A stretch of 64,000 bases of DNA from Tumebacillus_A lipolyticus (lineage in GTDB: Bacteria > Bacillota > Bacilli > Tumebacillales > Tumebacillaceae), in the NCBI RefSeq assembly GCF_042682745.1, contig NZ_JBHUIO010000002.1, positions 124,001 through 188,000 of the forward strand. Direction: 5' to 3'. Below the pieces are notes generated by a model, which made no database searches, was not told the DNA's origin, and worked only from the letters and a program-made list of their open reading frames with translations. Made by a program: the position numbers and the translations under genes. Position 1 is the first letter of the stretch, and every line of letters starts with the position of its first letter. Below are positions 31,767 through 40,223 of this stretch, piece after piece.

Positions 31767-32334
31767 GACGATCTTTTGCATCAATTTTGCTGAATTCCTC
31801 GGCCTGCAGCGGATGGAAGTGTACTTTCAGCTTCCCGACGGCACCACGCGGCAACGAAAGTTGGACGTGGTCAGCGCTCGGCATGAACTGTCTGGCGTCG
31901 GCATGCACAAGACGCGCAGCCTGCAGTCGATCTCGCTCGACCTGCCGCGGGGAAAAGGTACGCGCCAGTTCAAGTTGACCGACTCGACAGGTCTTGCCGA
32001 TGGGATTCATCCCGATCTTGAGATGCGCGAGGCGATGGCGCAGACGCTGCAAGAGCTGCGCCACGCCGATTGCATTTTGCATCTCGTGGACGCACGGGAG
32101 GTGCAAAAAGCGGGCAGTCTTGATGCGCTCGGCGATTTGGACTTGCAGATTGCCGAACTCGGACAGCGCAAAACCGGCTATCTGTGCCTTGCGAACAAGT
32201 GCGATCTGCCGGAAGGAAAAAGCGGGTTTCGCTTGCTGCAAAAGGAATTGAAGGGACTGAAACTTCTGCCGATCTCCGCGCTTTACCGCCAAGGATTTCG
32301 GGAGGTGAAAGAACATGTTTATCGCTTGGTCTAG
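31726..32334 (+). CDS. Era/TrmE-type small GTPase
   Basis: A 202-residue P-loop GTPase: G1 GRTNVGKT, G3 DSTG, G4 NKCD, and a possible G5 SAL. ATG 31726 follows GGGAGGAACT inside the spoVK 3' end. No KH or membrane domain is attached, so its partner is unclear. It is translationally linked to spoVK upstream and to the UbiA-like gene downstream (20-bp overlap), suggesting a sporulation operon. The family is secure, the exact role is not. Confidence 0.85.
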   Translation: MRNCLVIGRTNVGKTIFCINFAEFLGLQRMEVYFQLPDGTTRQRKLDVVSARHELSGVGMHKTRSLQSISLDLPRGKGTRQFKLTDSTGLADGIHPDLEMREAMAQTLQELRHADCILHLVDAREVQKAGSLDALGDLDLQIAELGQRKTGYLCLANKCDLPEGKSGFRLLQKELKGLKLLPISALYRQGFREVKEHVYRLV

Positions 32335-32923
32335 CCTCTTTGTCGAATGGTTCGGCATTGTGCTGGCTGGCCTTGTGATCAAACTGATGGACGATTGGCT
32401 CGATGTGGAATTTGACCAGTGCATCGGTCGGCACACGTTAGCAATTCGGCTTGGTCGTGCCTGCTTGCCGTACAGTTTGCTCGGCTTTGGTCTGGCCCTG
32501 GCGCTCGCACCCGATGTCGCGTTGACGCTGTTTTTGGCCAGCTACGCGATCGGCATGGGACATGATCTGCGCGAGAAGATGCCCACCAAGCTTCCCGGCT
32601 GGGTGGAATCATTGGCAGCCGTCAGCTTTTCGGTGTGGGCGACAGACATCCGGCTCACCGTCTGGGCGCTGTTCGTGATGACGACGATCCAGTTGCTCGA
32701 CGATCTGATGGATCTGCAAAATGACCGCCGATCCGGGCAGAACAATCTGGCGAACCGCTTTGGTTTTGTGGAAGTGACGCTGTTGATGTTTATCTGCTTG
32801 TTGGCATCTATCTTGCTGTCGTCGCTAAAAACGGTCGAAGTTTTGCTTGCGGCACCGTTTGTACACATGCTGCTGGCGCTGTTCGGAGGTCTCGGCATAC
32901 GGGGAAGGAGGGAGGAAGGATGA
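32315..32923 (+). CDS. UbiA-like membrane protein
   Basis: A 202-residue protein with about six membrane segments and two aspartate clusters, DDWLDVEFD (near residue 25) and DDLMDLQND (near residue 130). Paired Asp motifs of this form mark UbiA-type prenyltransferases (NDxxDxxxD and DxxxD), which attach isoprenoid chains to aromatic acceptors. The protein is shorter than the usual 280-300 residues, so it may be a reduced or divergent member. ATG 32315 lies behind GGAGGTG within the GTPase gene; the next gene overlaps by ATGA. Confidence 0.6.
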   Translation: MFIAWSSLFVEWFGIVLAGLVIKLMDDWLDVEFDQCIGRHTLAIRLGRACLPYSLLGFGLALALAPDVALTLFLASYAIGMGHDLREKMPTKLPGWVESLAAVSFSVWATDIRLTVWALFVMTTIQLLDDLMDLQNDRRSGQNNLANRFGFVEVTLLMFICLLASILLSSLKTVEVLLAAPFVHMLLALFGGLGIRGRREEG

Positions 32924-33114
32924 CGCCTTACCTGATCAGTGCCGTTTGCTTGCTGATCGCCATCTTGATCGGTTATGCAACCGGTCGCCGCGTCGGATTT
33001 CGAGCGGGCAAAGAGGAAGGGCGGCTGCTCTCCCGCCTCGAACTGCGAGAGCAGAGCTTGCGCAAAGGGGTGTGCCCGACATGCGACAAGTCGGTTGGCA
33101 CCATACAGCATTGA
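32920..33114 (+). CDS. Small single-pass membrane protein
   Basis: Sixty-four residues, MTPYLISAVCLLIAILIGYA with one N-terminal membrane segment, then a charged part and CPTCDK near the end, which could bind metal. ATG overlaps the stop of the UbiA-like gene, with GGAGGGAGGAAGG in front. It is the last gene of the spoVK operon; a hairpin (GCACCATAC...GTATGGTGC, 33100-33133) follows. Unknown function. Confidence 0.65.
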   Translation: MTPYLISAVCLLIAILIGYATGRRVGFRAGKEEGRLLSRLELREQSLRKGVCPTCDKSVGTIQH

Positions 33115-33133
33115 TGACCTCATGTATGGTGCG
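33100..33133 (+). terminator. Hairpin after the spoVK operon
   Basis: GCACCATACA and TGTATGGTGC arms; no T-run, so only a possible terminator. Confidence 0.5.
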
Positions 33134-33216
33134 AAAAGTCGATGAAAAGCACCCAGTCTGAAATTACTCCTTTCCATACAAGCTGGAACAAAAGACCCCT
33201 TCTGTGACTGAACCGA

Positions 33217-33644
33217 ACCCCTTAAAGTAGACAATGGGAAAAACCCTCTCCCGTCGAAAATCTACTTTAGGGGTTTTTCATATGACAAGAAAAGGACAGA
33301 AACATACTACGTATTCTTTTGAACTGAAGAAGAAAGCAATTGAATTGGGACTGAATGGCATGACGAAGAAGCAGGTGGCAGATGAGTTGGGAATTAACGA
33401 TTTTAATCGCCTCAAGGTTTGGATGCGAAAGTATAAGACTGGGGGTGAATTCGAACTTGTAGATCAACGTGGGAGACGGGAGAAGTACGTGGATCGGGAG
33501 CGCTATATTCGCAAGCTGGAAGTGGAGAACATTGCGCTAAAAAAGGTTTACGAAATCTGGACAAGGAGGGGTCTTCGTGAGGGTCCTTTTTGCCTTCTGA
33601 TCGAGCGCTGGATCGCAAGGGAGCAGTACGAATCGGAGAGATAG
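33217..33644 (+). mobile_element. IS3-family remnant (orfA)
   Basis: ATG 33282 starts a 120-residue OrfA-type transposase protein: helix-turn-helix GMTKKQVADELGIN, then FNRLKVWMRKYKTGGEF, and a leucine-zipper-like end (LEVENIALKKVYEIW). In a complete IS3/IS150-like element orfB with the DDE domain would follow; here it is missing and the frame runs into unrelated sequence. CCCCTTAAAGTAGA (33219) and TCTACTTTAGGGG (33261) form an inverted repeat before the gene. A degraded insertion sequence. Confidence 0.7.
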
Positions 33645-33715
33645 GATGAGCGACGATTGATTGGATGCAGGAGAGACGGAGGGGGTCTGACGAACTTCCC
33701 TCCAACGCACACATT

Positions 33716-34795
33716 TCAGCAGAACTTTCTCATGATCAGTTCAACAGGGCCTCTGGTCATCCATCTTCTCCAGAAGAACGAAAAGAGGAAGGCAAGCACG
33801 AAGTAACCACAGCCATATACGATCGCAAAAGAAAGACTTCCATTTTCCATATAGCCTAACGCTTCAAGAAAACCCAATCCGATGATGACGTGCCCGATAT
33901 AATGAGATAAGGAGAGTTGACCGGTAGCGATCATCGCTTTCGTTAGAAAAGAATTCGCAAACTTGTCGGCCAAATATAAGCTGATCACAAGTACGGCCAA
34001 CGCGGAACAAGTTCCGGAGAGGACATAAAGCATAGTCGGTGGCATCGGTTTCGTCGTAAACAGATAGGTTGCCGCCTCATGGTCCAGAACAGGAGAGATC
34101 CATTTGATCAGGAGGAGGGAAATCAGCTCGAAAATGATCGTTCCAACTGATGCAAAGAGTAGAACTTTCAACCTTTTTCCCTGCGATAGCCAGCCCTTTC
34201 TACCGATCCACAAGCCGATCAGAAAAAAGCATAACCATGGAAAGATCGGATGAAAACCATTGAACAATAGATTGCGAAAAAATCCTGTGAATGTCCAAAA
34301 ATCGGTGTATTCGTGAAAGTTCATACTCCACCCTTTGCTGTAGTCGAACAGGAGCAAAAACAGTTGAGACGCGAAAAGAAAGCTGACAAATAGGCCGAGT
34401 ATCTTGTTGTCGGAGAGGGTGATCAAGACGGACGCGACGAGCAGAAACACGGCGTAATAGTGCAAAATATCCGCACTCCAACCAATCGCAAGCAAAAACA
34501 TCCCGGCGAGGAAAAGGAATGTCGCCCTTCGGTACAAACTGTTTCGAGTTTGACGAATCAGTTCCTTGTTCCTCGACGTTCTAATCTTTGCTGTCATGAA
34601 GGACACGCCGATGCCCGCCAGCACGACAAACAATGCGGATGCTCGTCCCTCAAACAGTCCTGCGAACGCTCTCAACCAGGGTGCCCCGCCTTCTTCAGCT
34701 TGCATGGCGATCTTATAGTTCACGAGAATCATACCAAAGATCGCCAAGGCTCTCGCATAATCAAGACCTGTAATTCGCTGCGACAAATGGCTCAT
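33716..34795 (-). CDS. DUF418-type multi-spanning membrane protein
   Basis: A 359-residue protein with about ten membrane segments. It starts MSHLSQRITGLDYARALAIF, the usual R.xxLDxxRgxAi opening of DUF418/DUF1624 acyltransferase-like proteins, and ends with a DUF418-type C-terminus (TGQLSLSHYIGHVIIGLG, WRRWMTRGPVE, IMRKF). The start ATG overlaps the stop of the TetR gene (ATGA), so both are one operon. DUF418 proteins are of unknown function; the TetR link suggests an inducible membrane response to a small molecule. Confidence 0.8.
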   Translation of the reverse strand: MSHLSQRITGLDYARALAIFGMILVNYKIAMQAEEGGAPWLRAFAGLFEGRASALFVVLAGIGVSFMTAKIRTSRNKELIRQTRNSLYRRATFLFLAGMFLLAIGWSADILHYYAVFLLVASVLITLSDNKILGLFVSFLFASQLFLLLFDYSKGWSMNFHEYTDFWTFTGFFRNLLFNGFHPIFPWLCFFLIGLWIGRKGWLSQGKRLKVLLFASVGTIIFELISLLLIKWISPVLDHEAATYLFTTKPMPPTMLYVLSGTCSALAVLVISLYLADKFANSFLTKAMIATGQLSLSHYIGHVIIGLGFLEALGYMENGSLSFAIVYGCGYFVLAFLFSFFWRRWMTRGPVELIMRKFC

Positions 34796-35379
34796 TGCTC
34801 ATCAACTCCTCTGACAAGGCGTAAGACTGCGCTCTTCCAAATGGCAGCATACTCGTACTCAAACCCAAAGCTTGTGAAATTATCGATGCTGTCCATGATC
34901 ATGGTCAGCATCTGCGCTTTGATTGACAAATCTCTTCCATCGATCGAGCCAAGCGATGCACCGTGTTGCAACAGTTCAGTAAAACCCGCTCGATATCCAT
35001 CTAGTATATCTAGCAATCTCTGGGAGTATTTTGTGTTTCTGTAACCAAGCGCTTGATACTGATTCATGATTCGAGAATAATAGGGGTCCTCTTTTTGCTT
35101 TTCCACCATGCTCAGACCATCGGAGATCAGCAATGCCACAAAATTATCATTCGTATAATTTTGGACCGAAAAGAATGTTGAAAACCCAATGCTTTTGCAG
35201 ATCTCGTCCAAAAGAGCATCGATCAGCGACTCTTTTGACACAAAGTGGTAATACAAGGCGGGCTTGGAGATTCCCACCTCTTTTGCGATCATCGCCATGC
35301 TTGTCTTCTCAAAACCATGCTCTGCAAACAAACGGTAGCCCGTTTCTAAAATCACTTCATATGTCGAAGTCGTACTCAT
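34792..35379 (-). CDS. TetR-family repressor
   Basis: A 195-residue regulator with the classical N-terminal helix-turn-helix: YEVILETGYRLFAEHGFEKT, then MIAKEVGISKPALYYHFVSK. ATG 35379 follows AAAGGTGGATGAC. The C-terminal ligand domain is variable. It lies directly behind a palindromic operator (35402-35425) and in front of the DUF418 gene it probably controls, with which it overlaps by four bases. Confidence 0.88.
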   Translation of the reverse strand: MSTTSTYEVILETGYRLFAEHGFEKTSMAMIAKEVGISKPALYYHFVSKESLIDALLDEICKSIGFSTFFSVQNYTNDNFVALLISDGLSMVEKQKEDPYYSRIMNQYQALGYRNTKYSQRLLDILDGYRAGFTELLQHGASLGSIDGRDLSIKAQMLTMIMDSIDNFTSFGFEYEYAAIWKSAVLRLVRGVDEQ

Positions 35380-35401
35380 GTCATCCACCTTTCGCCACAC
35401 G

Positions 35402-35425
35402 TTTACTTACCGGTCGGTTAGTAAA
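35402..35425. promoter_or_regulatory. TetR operator palindrome
   Basis: TTTACTTACCGG followed by TCGGTTAGTAAA: a near-perfect 24-bp palindrome of the TTACTnACCGnnCGGTnAGTAA type bound by TetR/QacR-like repressors. It starts 23 bases upstream of the TetR ATG, so the repressor should control its own operon. Confidence 0.8.
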
Positions 35426-35528
35426 TGATATTCGATCTTTCCTTTTTTTGCAACAACGTGCGGTGACGCCGCGCACATCTGGTGCGATGGCGCTGATCGG
35501 CATTCAGATTCCGCCTACTAAACACCAA

Positions 35529-35568
35529 AGCACCCTTCGACTTATGTAGCAGGTCGGAGGGCTCTTTT
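35529..35568 (+). terminator. Terminator-like hairpin
   Basis: GCACCCTTCGAC and GTCGGAGGGCTC arms with TTTT. The remaining 35569-35791 is A+T-rich, upstream of the stalk-domain gene, and holds no gene. Confidence 0.5.
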
Positions 35569-35791
35569 ATGCTCGGTGAAAGCAAGTCGATCGCTAGTAC
35601 CGATTCTTTCGTGAACTGAGGTACAAATTTTCAATGTGGAGAGCAACTAAGTGATCACATTTTATTAACATATAGCAGGAATTAAATTAATATCGTGGTC
35701 AAAAATTTCTTTGTGCATACTACAAGGAAAAAATAGACAAACAAATAAATATTTGTTATAGTAGGATAAAATTTACTAGGAGGTAATAATT

Positions 35792-36577
35792 TTGAAACGA
35801 ATGCGCGATGTGGTTCTTGGTATTACGATCGGAGTTATCTTGACAACAGGTGTGACAGCAGGAGCCGCAGCAGTTAAGAACTATGTAATGACAGAGGTAA
35901 CATACCCTGTTTTCGTTAATGGAAAAGAGTACAAAGATACAACGAGACCGATCCTAAACTATGAAGGGAGCACGTATGTTCCACTTGCCAAGCTTGGCGA
36001 CATCACCGGATTGAATTACATGTGGAATGATAGTGCAAAACGAGTGGAGATCAACACATCTACTGATGTTAAGATCGTCACACCAGTTGATGGAAACATC
36101 AGAGATGTGGATGCCGAACTCGCTGAGCGAGAATGGATCAAGAGGTTTACTGAAAACAATCCCGTTGTGACCGCGGACGGCACTTCTTACTTTTATGATG
36201 GTGCCTTTGGGATGAATTTCTTCAATGCTTACAATGCTTTCGACAATACAAACAAAGGATTTACCGATGAGGATGATATTCAGTATATTTTGGCGAGGCT
36301 GCAAGGAAAAAGTGAACTACCTCCTCGATTGAGCGACGGATGGATCTCGGTCGGAGTGCTCCGAGCAGGATATGGTTTTAACGTGAAAATCGAAGATGAT
36401 CAAATCCTGTTCGTAGCTCCTCGCCCAATGTACAACCCCGAGGTGATTGCAAAGTTTCCAGTAGCTGAGGCTTGGGAAAACGGAGAGAAGACTGTAAAAG
36501 GGGTTCGAATTGTGAAACATGAGGATTACTACTACTTCAGCATCGACGATCTGGCAAAATCAAAAATTATTAAGTAA
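35792..36577 (+). CDS. Exported stalk-domain protein
   Basis: A 261-residue protein, TTG 35792 behind AGGAGGTAATAATT. The N-terminus MKRMRDVVLGITIGVILTTG is a signal peptide or anchor. Residues about 40-90 form a copper-amine-oxidase N-terminal-like stalk domain (YPVFVNGKEYKDTTRPILNY, STYVPLAKLGDITG, WNDSAKRVEIN), common in Bacillales exported proteins. The rest has no clear family. Probably attached to the cell surface. Followed by a terminator. Confidence 0.78.
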   Translation: MKRMRDVVLGITIGVILTTGVTAGAAAVKNYVMTEVTYPVFVNGKEYKDTTRPILNYEGSTYVPLAKLGDITGLNYMWNDSAKRVEINTSTDVKIVTPVDGNIRDVDAELAEREWIKRFTENNPVVTADGTSYFYDGAFGMNFFNAYNAFDNTNKGFTDEDDIQYILARLQGKSELPPRLSDGWISVGVLRAGYGFNVKIEDDQILFVAPRPMYNPEVIAKFPVAEAWENGEKTVKGVRIVKHEDYYYFSIDDLAKSKIIK

Positions 36578-36611
36578 TCTGGAGTTTCCACCCTAGGCTG
36601 TCATTCAGATC

Positions 36612-36645
36612 AAAGACCTCGTTCATTTGAGCGAGGTCTGTTTGT
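36612..36645 (+). terminator. Rho-independent terminator
   Basis: AGACCTCG...CGAGGTCT with T-rich end, after the stalk-domain gene. Confidence 0.75.
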
Positions 36646-36801
36646 TATCATATGTCCTGCATTCATTTTGGGAGGGGGATGGTGAGTGGGTTGAACCACG
36701 AACACTGATTCAAGAAAGGATATCTTACCCCTCTACGCGAACAAAGAAAGTGGATCTATTTTTTGTTAGATTTATCCATGAAAAAACAACGGGGGGCAAA
36801 C

Positions 36802-37302
36802 ATGAAAATTGGATTTCTGATCGTTGATATGCAAAACATTTTCTTACAAGATCGGATGGAGCGGCTGAATGTGGAAGCAGCTTGTGAGTACATCAATCAC
36901 GTGGCAGGATTGTTGCGTGAAAAAGATCAGGTTGTCGTCCATGTTCATGACATGGAAGGGTCGGATGAGGATACAGATGTGGAAGCAAGAAATACGATCC
37001 CAGAAATCACAGTGGGAGCGAATGACATCCGAATTGAGAAGCAGTATTCAAATGCGTTTTGGAAAACGGATCTCGAACAAGTGCTTCGTGATCAAGAGGT
37101 CGGATTGGTGATCGTTGCGGGCTTTGCTGCCGAGCAATGTGTCACTTTTACTTTGAATGGTGCGATGGAAAGAGGGTTTCAATCGGTTCTGCTACAAGGC
37201 GGGATTGTGAGCACTTACGCTGATGCGATCAGCTCGATCTATCGCGATCGGCCGGTAACTTCCTACAAGATGATCGAATTCATGATGAGTAACATCAAGT
37301 AA
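36802..37302 (+). CDS. Isochorismatase-family cysteine hydrolase
   Basis: A 166-residue alpha/beta hydrolase of the isochorismatase family. The triad is visible: Asp9 in IVDMQN, Lys80 in RIEKQYSNAF, Cys113 in AAEQCVTFT. ATG 36802 is preferred because GGGGGG lies seven bases upstream (frame open to 36763). Family members hydrolyse nicotinamide, isochorismate or other amides; the substrate cannot be told from the sequence. Single gene. Confidence 0.88.
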   Translation: MKIGFLIVDMQNIFLQDRMERLNVEAACEYINHVAGLLREKDQVVVHVHDMEGSDEDTDVEARNTIPEITVGANDIRIEKQYSNAFWKTDLEQVLRDQEVGLVIVAGFAAEQCVTFTLNGAMERGFQSVLLQGGIVSTYADAISSIYRDRPVTSYKMIEFMMSNIK

Positions 37303-37444
37303 AGAAGTGAGCGACGAAAGCGCGCGAAAGAGGAGGAGTTGCTCCCATCCCATGCATCAGAATGCTGCCAGATCAACTTTACCGAATGATCTCCACAAAA
37401 GGTAGCAGCTAATCGTCATGGAGGTTACCTTCGAATCCAACAAG

Positions 37445-37573
37445 TTAACTGAAAGGCTCCTGGCGAGTGGAACGCTCCCGCATCGAATACGCAGAAAAGC
37501 CCCGCTCAGTGCCGCCCAGTCCAACGGCTACCAATGCGACTGCCGCAAGCGAAGCGATCCATATTTTTTTCAA
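37445..37573 (-). CDS. Short exported peptide, 42 aa
   Basis: TTG 37573 follows GGAGGAGGGATCGTT. The chain MKKIWIASLAAVALVAVGLG is a signal peptide; the remainder GTERGFSAYSMRERSTRQEP plus FS is short and basic. The form (signal plus short tail) is like Phr-type pre-peptides, but no Rap-like receptor is next to it. Gene reality rests on the good ribosome site and signal peptide. The rest of 37303-37775 shows no other gene. Confidence 0.5.
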   Translation of the reverse strand: MKKIWIASLAAVALVAVGLGGTERGFSAYSMRERSTRQEPFS

Positions 37574-37775
37574 AACGATCCCTCCTCCGTTTTTCTCGAA
37601 CAGCTGATGATCAAGCGATTTCCAGAGCGGACGTACTCGACGAGATCGATCGGATGTACTGAATGATCCTGAGTCGAAGATTGCATGATTCGGAATCGCT
37701 TCACTAGGGGTGTTAAATTGGATCTGAATGCTCTATGATGAAAGGCGTAAATCGGTACGATACGAGGTGGAAACA

Positions 37776-38357
37776 ATGAAGCGGATTTGTGTTTATTCCG
37801 GCTCTAATCCCGGAAGCAAAGCGTCCTACGTAGAAGCTGCTATCAACTTGGGCAAAGCGATGGTCGCAAACGGCAGCGAGCTGGTGTATGGCGGAGGCAG
37901 TCTTGGTCTGATGGGTCGTGTGGCGAATGCGGTGATGGAGCACGATGGGAAAGCGATCGGCGTGATGCCGCGCGGACTGTTTCGTGGCGAGCTAGTGCAT
38001 CAGAACCTGACGGAGTTGCACGAAGTCGAAACGATGCACGAACGCAAAGCTTTGATGGCCGATTTGGCTGACGGGTTTATTGCGCTTCCAGGCGGGGTCG
38101 GAACATTCGAAGAGCTGTTTGAAGCCATTTGCTGGGCGCAAATCGGTCTTCATCAGAAACCGATCGGGTTGCTAAACGTGGAAGGGTTCTTCGACCCTTT
38201 GATGAAGATGATGGAGCATTCCGCAAAGGAAGGGTTTATGCGTGCGAGCAGTTTAGAGCTATATATTGTAGAAGAAGATCCGCAAGTGCTGTTGGAGCGG
38301 ATGAACAGCTACACAGCACCCGTTCAACAGTTGAAGTGGACGGAGTTGGAGAAGTAG
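37776..38357 (+). CDS. LOG-family (cytokinin-activating-type) phosphoribohydrolase
   Basis: A 193-residue Rossmann-fold protein with the family motifs YGGGSLGLMG (residue about 40), then MHERKALM and PGGVGTFEELFE. Enzymes of this group (YvdD in Bacillus) cleave nucleoside 5'-monophosphates to base and ribose phosphate. ATG 37776 lies five bases after GAGGTGG. Length is normal. Followed by a CCTCTCTTTC-type hairpin near 38364-38399. Confidence 0.9.
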   Translation: MKRICVYSGSNPGSKASYVEAAINLGKAMVANGSELVYGGGSLGLMGRVANAVMEHDGKAIGVMPRGLFRGELVHQNLTELHEVETMHERKALMADLADGFIALPGGVGTFEELFEAICWAQIGLHQKPIGLLNVEGFFDPLMKMMEHSAKEGFMRASSLELYIVEEDPQVLLERMNSYTAPVQQLKWTELEK

Positions 38358-38768
38358 TCGATAGAAAGGGAGGGGACGAGCGGTCTACCTCTCTTTCTTT
38401 TTGATGAAGAGGAGAGGTCACCCGAACATCGTTGATTGCAGATCTGGATGCGAGAGTTGGAGAACTGCTTATGATCTAGAGGGTTGCCAAATACCCTGTT
38501 AATCTCTGTTCGAGGTCTGTTCGTCCTCCCTGTGATCAGTTCTGAGTCGAGCAGAAGATGATTGTCCATATAAACAAAGCCGAGAAACATATCGTTCGAG
38601 GATCTGATCGTTGCGCAAAACGGAGTCTGGTGGTGAAAAGCTGCATTCTTTGTCTAATTCCCGCGAATCATCTCATTTCCACGGAAATCAAAAATCATGT
38701 ATATAATAGAAGGATGTAAAGAGGCATACGAGTAAGGAATGGTTTGTCGGTGGAGGTGATAAACTCCT

Positions 38769-39272
38769 ATGTTTCTTGTAGTTTTGTATTTGGCAGCGAT
38801 CGTGGCGGCCAATCTGTCTGTCGCTTTTTTTGGTCCCGCGTCTACCATCTTGAATGCGTTCTTGTTCATCGGTCTGGACATCACAACTCGCGATGCCTTG
38901 CATGAGCGCTGGCAAGGCAAGCGCTTGTGGATCAACATGGCGTTGCTCGTGCTCACCGGCTCGGTCATCTCCTACCTGCTGAATCGTGAGGCAGGGCAGG
39001 TAGCTCTCGCCTCATTTGTTGCGTTCGCGCTCTCTGGCGTCGCTGACACGATCATCTATCATCTGATGCGCCGCTATCCGAAGTGGAAGAAGGTCAACGG
39101 ATCGAACATCGTCTCCTCGGCGGTCGATTCGATCACCTTTCCCACCATCGCCTTTGGCACGTTTATTCCGTGGGTGGTTGCGGGTCAATTTTTGGCCAAA
39201 GTTTTTGGCGGCTACGTTTGGTCACTCATCCTCAACCGCTTTGTCTGGAAGGAAACTCGCGTTAAGGGGTGA
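38769..39272 (+). CDS. VUT-family transporter
   Basis: A 167-residue protein with about five membrane segments: MFLVVLYLAAIVAANLSVAF, then NAFLFIGLDITTRDALHE (typical of VUT/queuosine-precursor transporters), and VNGSNIVSSAVDSITFPTIA. VUT proteins take up vitamins or queuosine precursors; the substrate here is unknown. GGAGGTGA precedes ATG. A TATAAT at 38701 may be its -10. No preQ1 riboswitch was recognised upstream. Confidence 0.82.
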   Translation: MFLVVLYLAAIVAANLSVAFFGPASTILNAFLFIGLDITTRDALHERWQGKRLWINMALLVLTGSVISYLLNREAGQVALASFVAFALSGVADTIIYHLMRRYPKWKKVNGSNIVSSAVDSITFPTIAFGTFIPWVVAGQFLAKVFGGYVWSLILNRFVWKETRVKG

Positions 39273-39340
39273 GCAGCAGCTCGTTCTTTCACGCGCTGAT
39301 CAGGCTGTGCTGATCTGGATGTGCTGATCTGGATGATCGA

Positions 39341-40054
39341 TCATTTCCGACCTTTAAGCTGTCGGCTGAAGAAATAGATCGCGCCTGCGAGCAGTGCGAA
39401 CGCACCGACGAGGAGCAGGGTCGTCTGAGTCGGATCATACCACATGCGGATCTGATACCAGGTTGCGGGGAAGCGAAGCCAGTCGAGCATGCCAAACCGA
39501 CTCTGACTCCCAGTCGCCAGCACATAGCGACCTGTCCCACCGGATGGGTCATACACTGCGATGTAATAGGTGCCAGGTGCGAGCGATCTGGAGTACAGCT
39601 GGTGATCGATGTAGCTCGTCTGGGTGAAGGGCTCGTATGATTCGTCCGCTTCTCCGTTCCAGAGCAGGGTCGCGCGACCCATGTTCGCTGGGAGGTCGAG
39701 CGGATAGGAAGGCGGCTCATTTGTCGTCGGCAGGCCCGGTCCGAAGATAAGGAAAGCGGGCCCCCACGATTGATACGCCTGTTTTTTCGGCACGGAGATT
39801 CGGGCGTAAAAGGGGGACTCTTCGGTCACGGTCACTTTGTAGAGATCCACTTGACGGGGCGTTTTTAACTCGCCGTAGATCGCGTATGAGGTGAGCGGAT
39901 CGGGGATTTCATACGCCTGTTCATATCCGTTGATGCTGCGCTCCACTAAGATCGGCTTGTGCGTCATGGCGGATGCGGGCAGGAAGAGAGCAGCGACCAG
40001 CAGAGCGAGCATGTACATGAACAGGTGAGAGCGCTGTTTGGCGAATCGTTTCAT
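39341..40054 (-). CDS. Exported membrane-anchored protein
   Basis: A 237-residue protein with a signal peptide (SHLFMYMLALLVAALFLPAS) and a C-terminal membrane segment (TLLLVGAFALLAGAIYFFSR) ending in basic residues. The middle is a beta-rich domain (SYAIYGELKTPRQVDLYKVT, RSLAPGTYYIAVYDPSGGTG) resembling pre-peptidase-C-type carbohydrate- or protein-binding folds. GGAGGTGATC precedes ATG 40054. It is divergent from the glycosyltransferase and may work with it at the surface. No precise family. Confidence 0.72.
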   Translation of the reverse strand: MKRFAKQRSHLFMYMLALLVAALFLPASAMTHKPILVERSINGYEQAYEIPDPLTSYAIYGELKTPRQVDLYKVTVTEESPFYARISVPKKQAYQSWGPAFLIFGPGLPTTNEPPSYPLDLPANMGRATLLWNGEADESYEPFTQTSYIDHQLYSRSLAPGTYYIAVYDPSGGTGRYVLATGSQSRFGMLDWLRFPATWYQIRMWYDPTQTTLLLVGAFALLAGAIYFFSRQLKGRK

Positions 40055-40163
40055 CAGGGGGGATCACCTCCTTGTACCAGACATATGCGCTCGTAGATCG
40101 GGACAGACTGTTTTTCTGCGAATTGTCCCCGCTCGCTCGATCGGGTAAGATGAAAGGGTTTCT

Positions 40164-40209
40164 GATGGATGGACGATACATCGAGAGATGGATGGACGAT
40201 ACATCGAGA
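40164..40209. repeat. Two exact 23-bp tandem repeats
   Basis: The unit starting GATGGATGGACGATAC at 40164 is repeated at 40187. It lies just before the ribosome site of the glycosyltransferase gene. Confidence 0.9.
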
Positions 40210-40223
40210 ATGGTGGATGATGC

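Noticed and set aside
38590..38768. preQ1-type riboswitch before the VUT transporter gene
   Set aside because: No A-rich tail pairing with a C-rich stem of the preQ1-I or -II pattern could be found.
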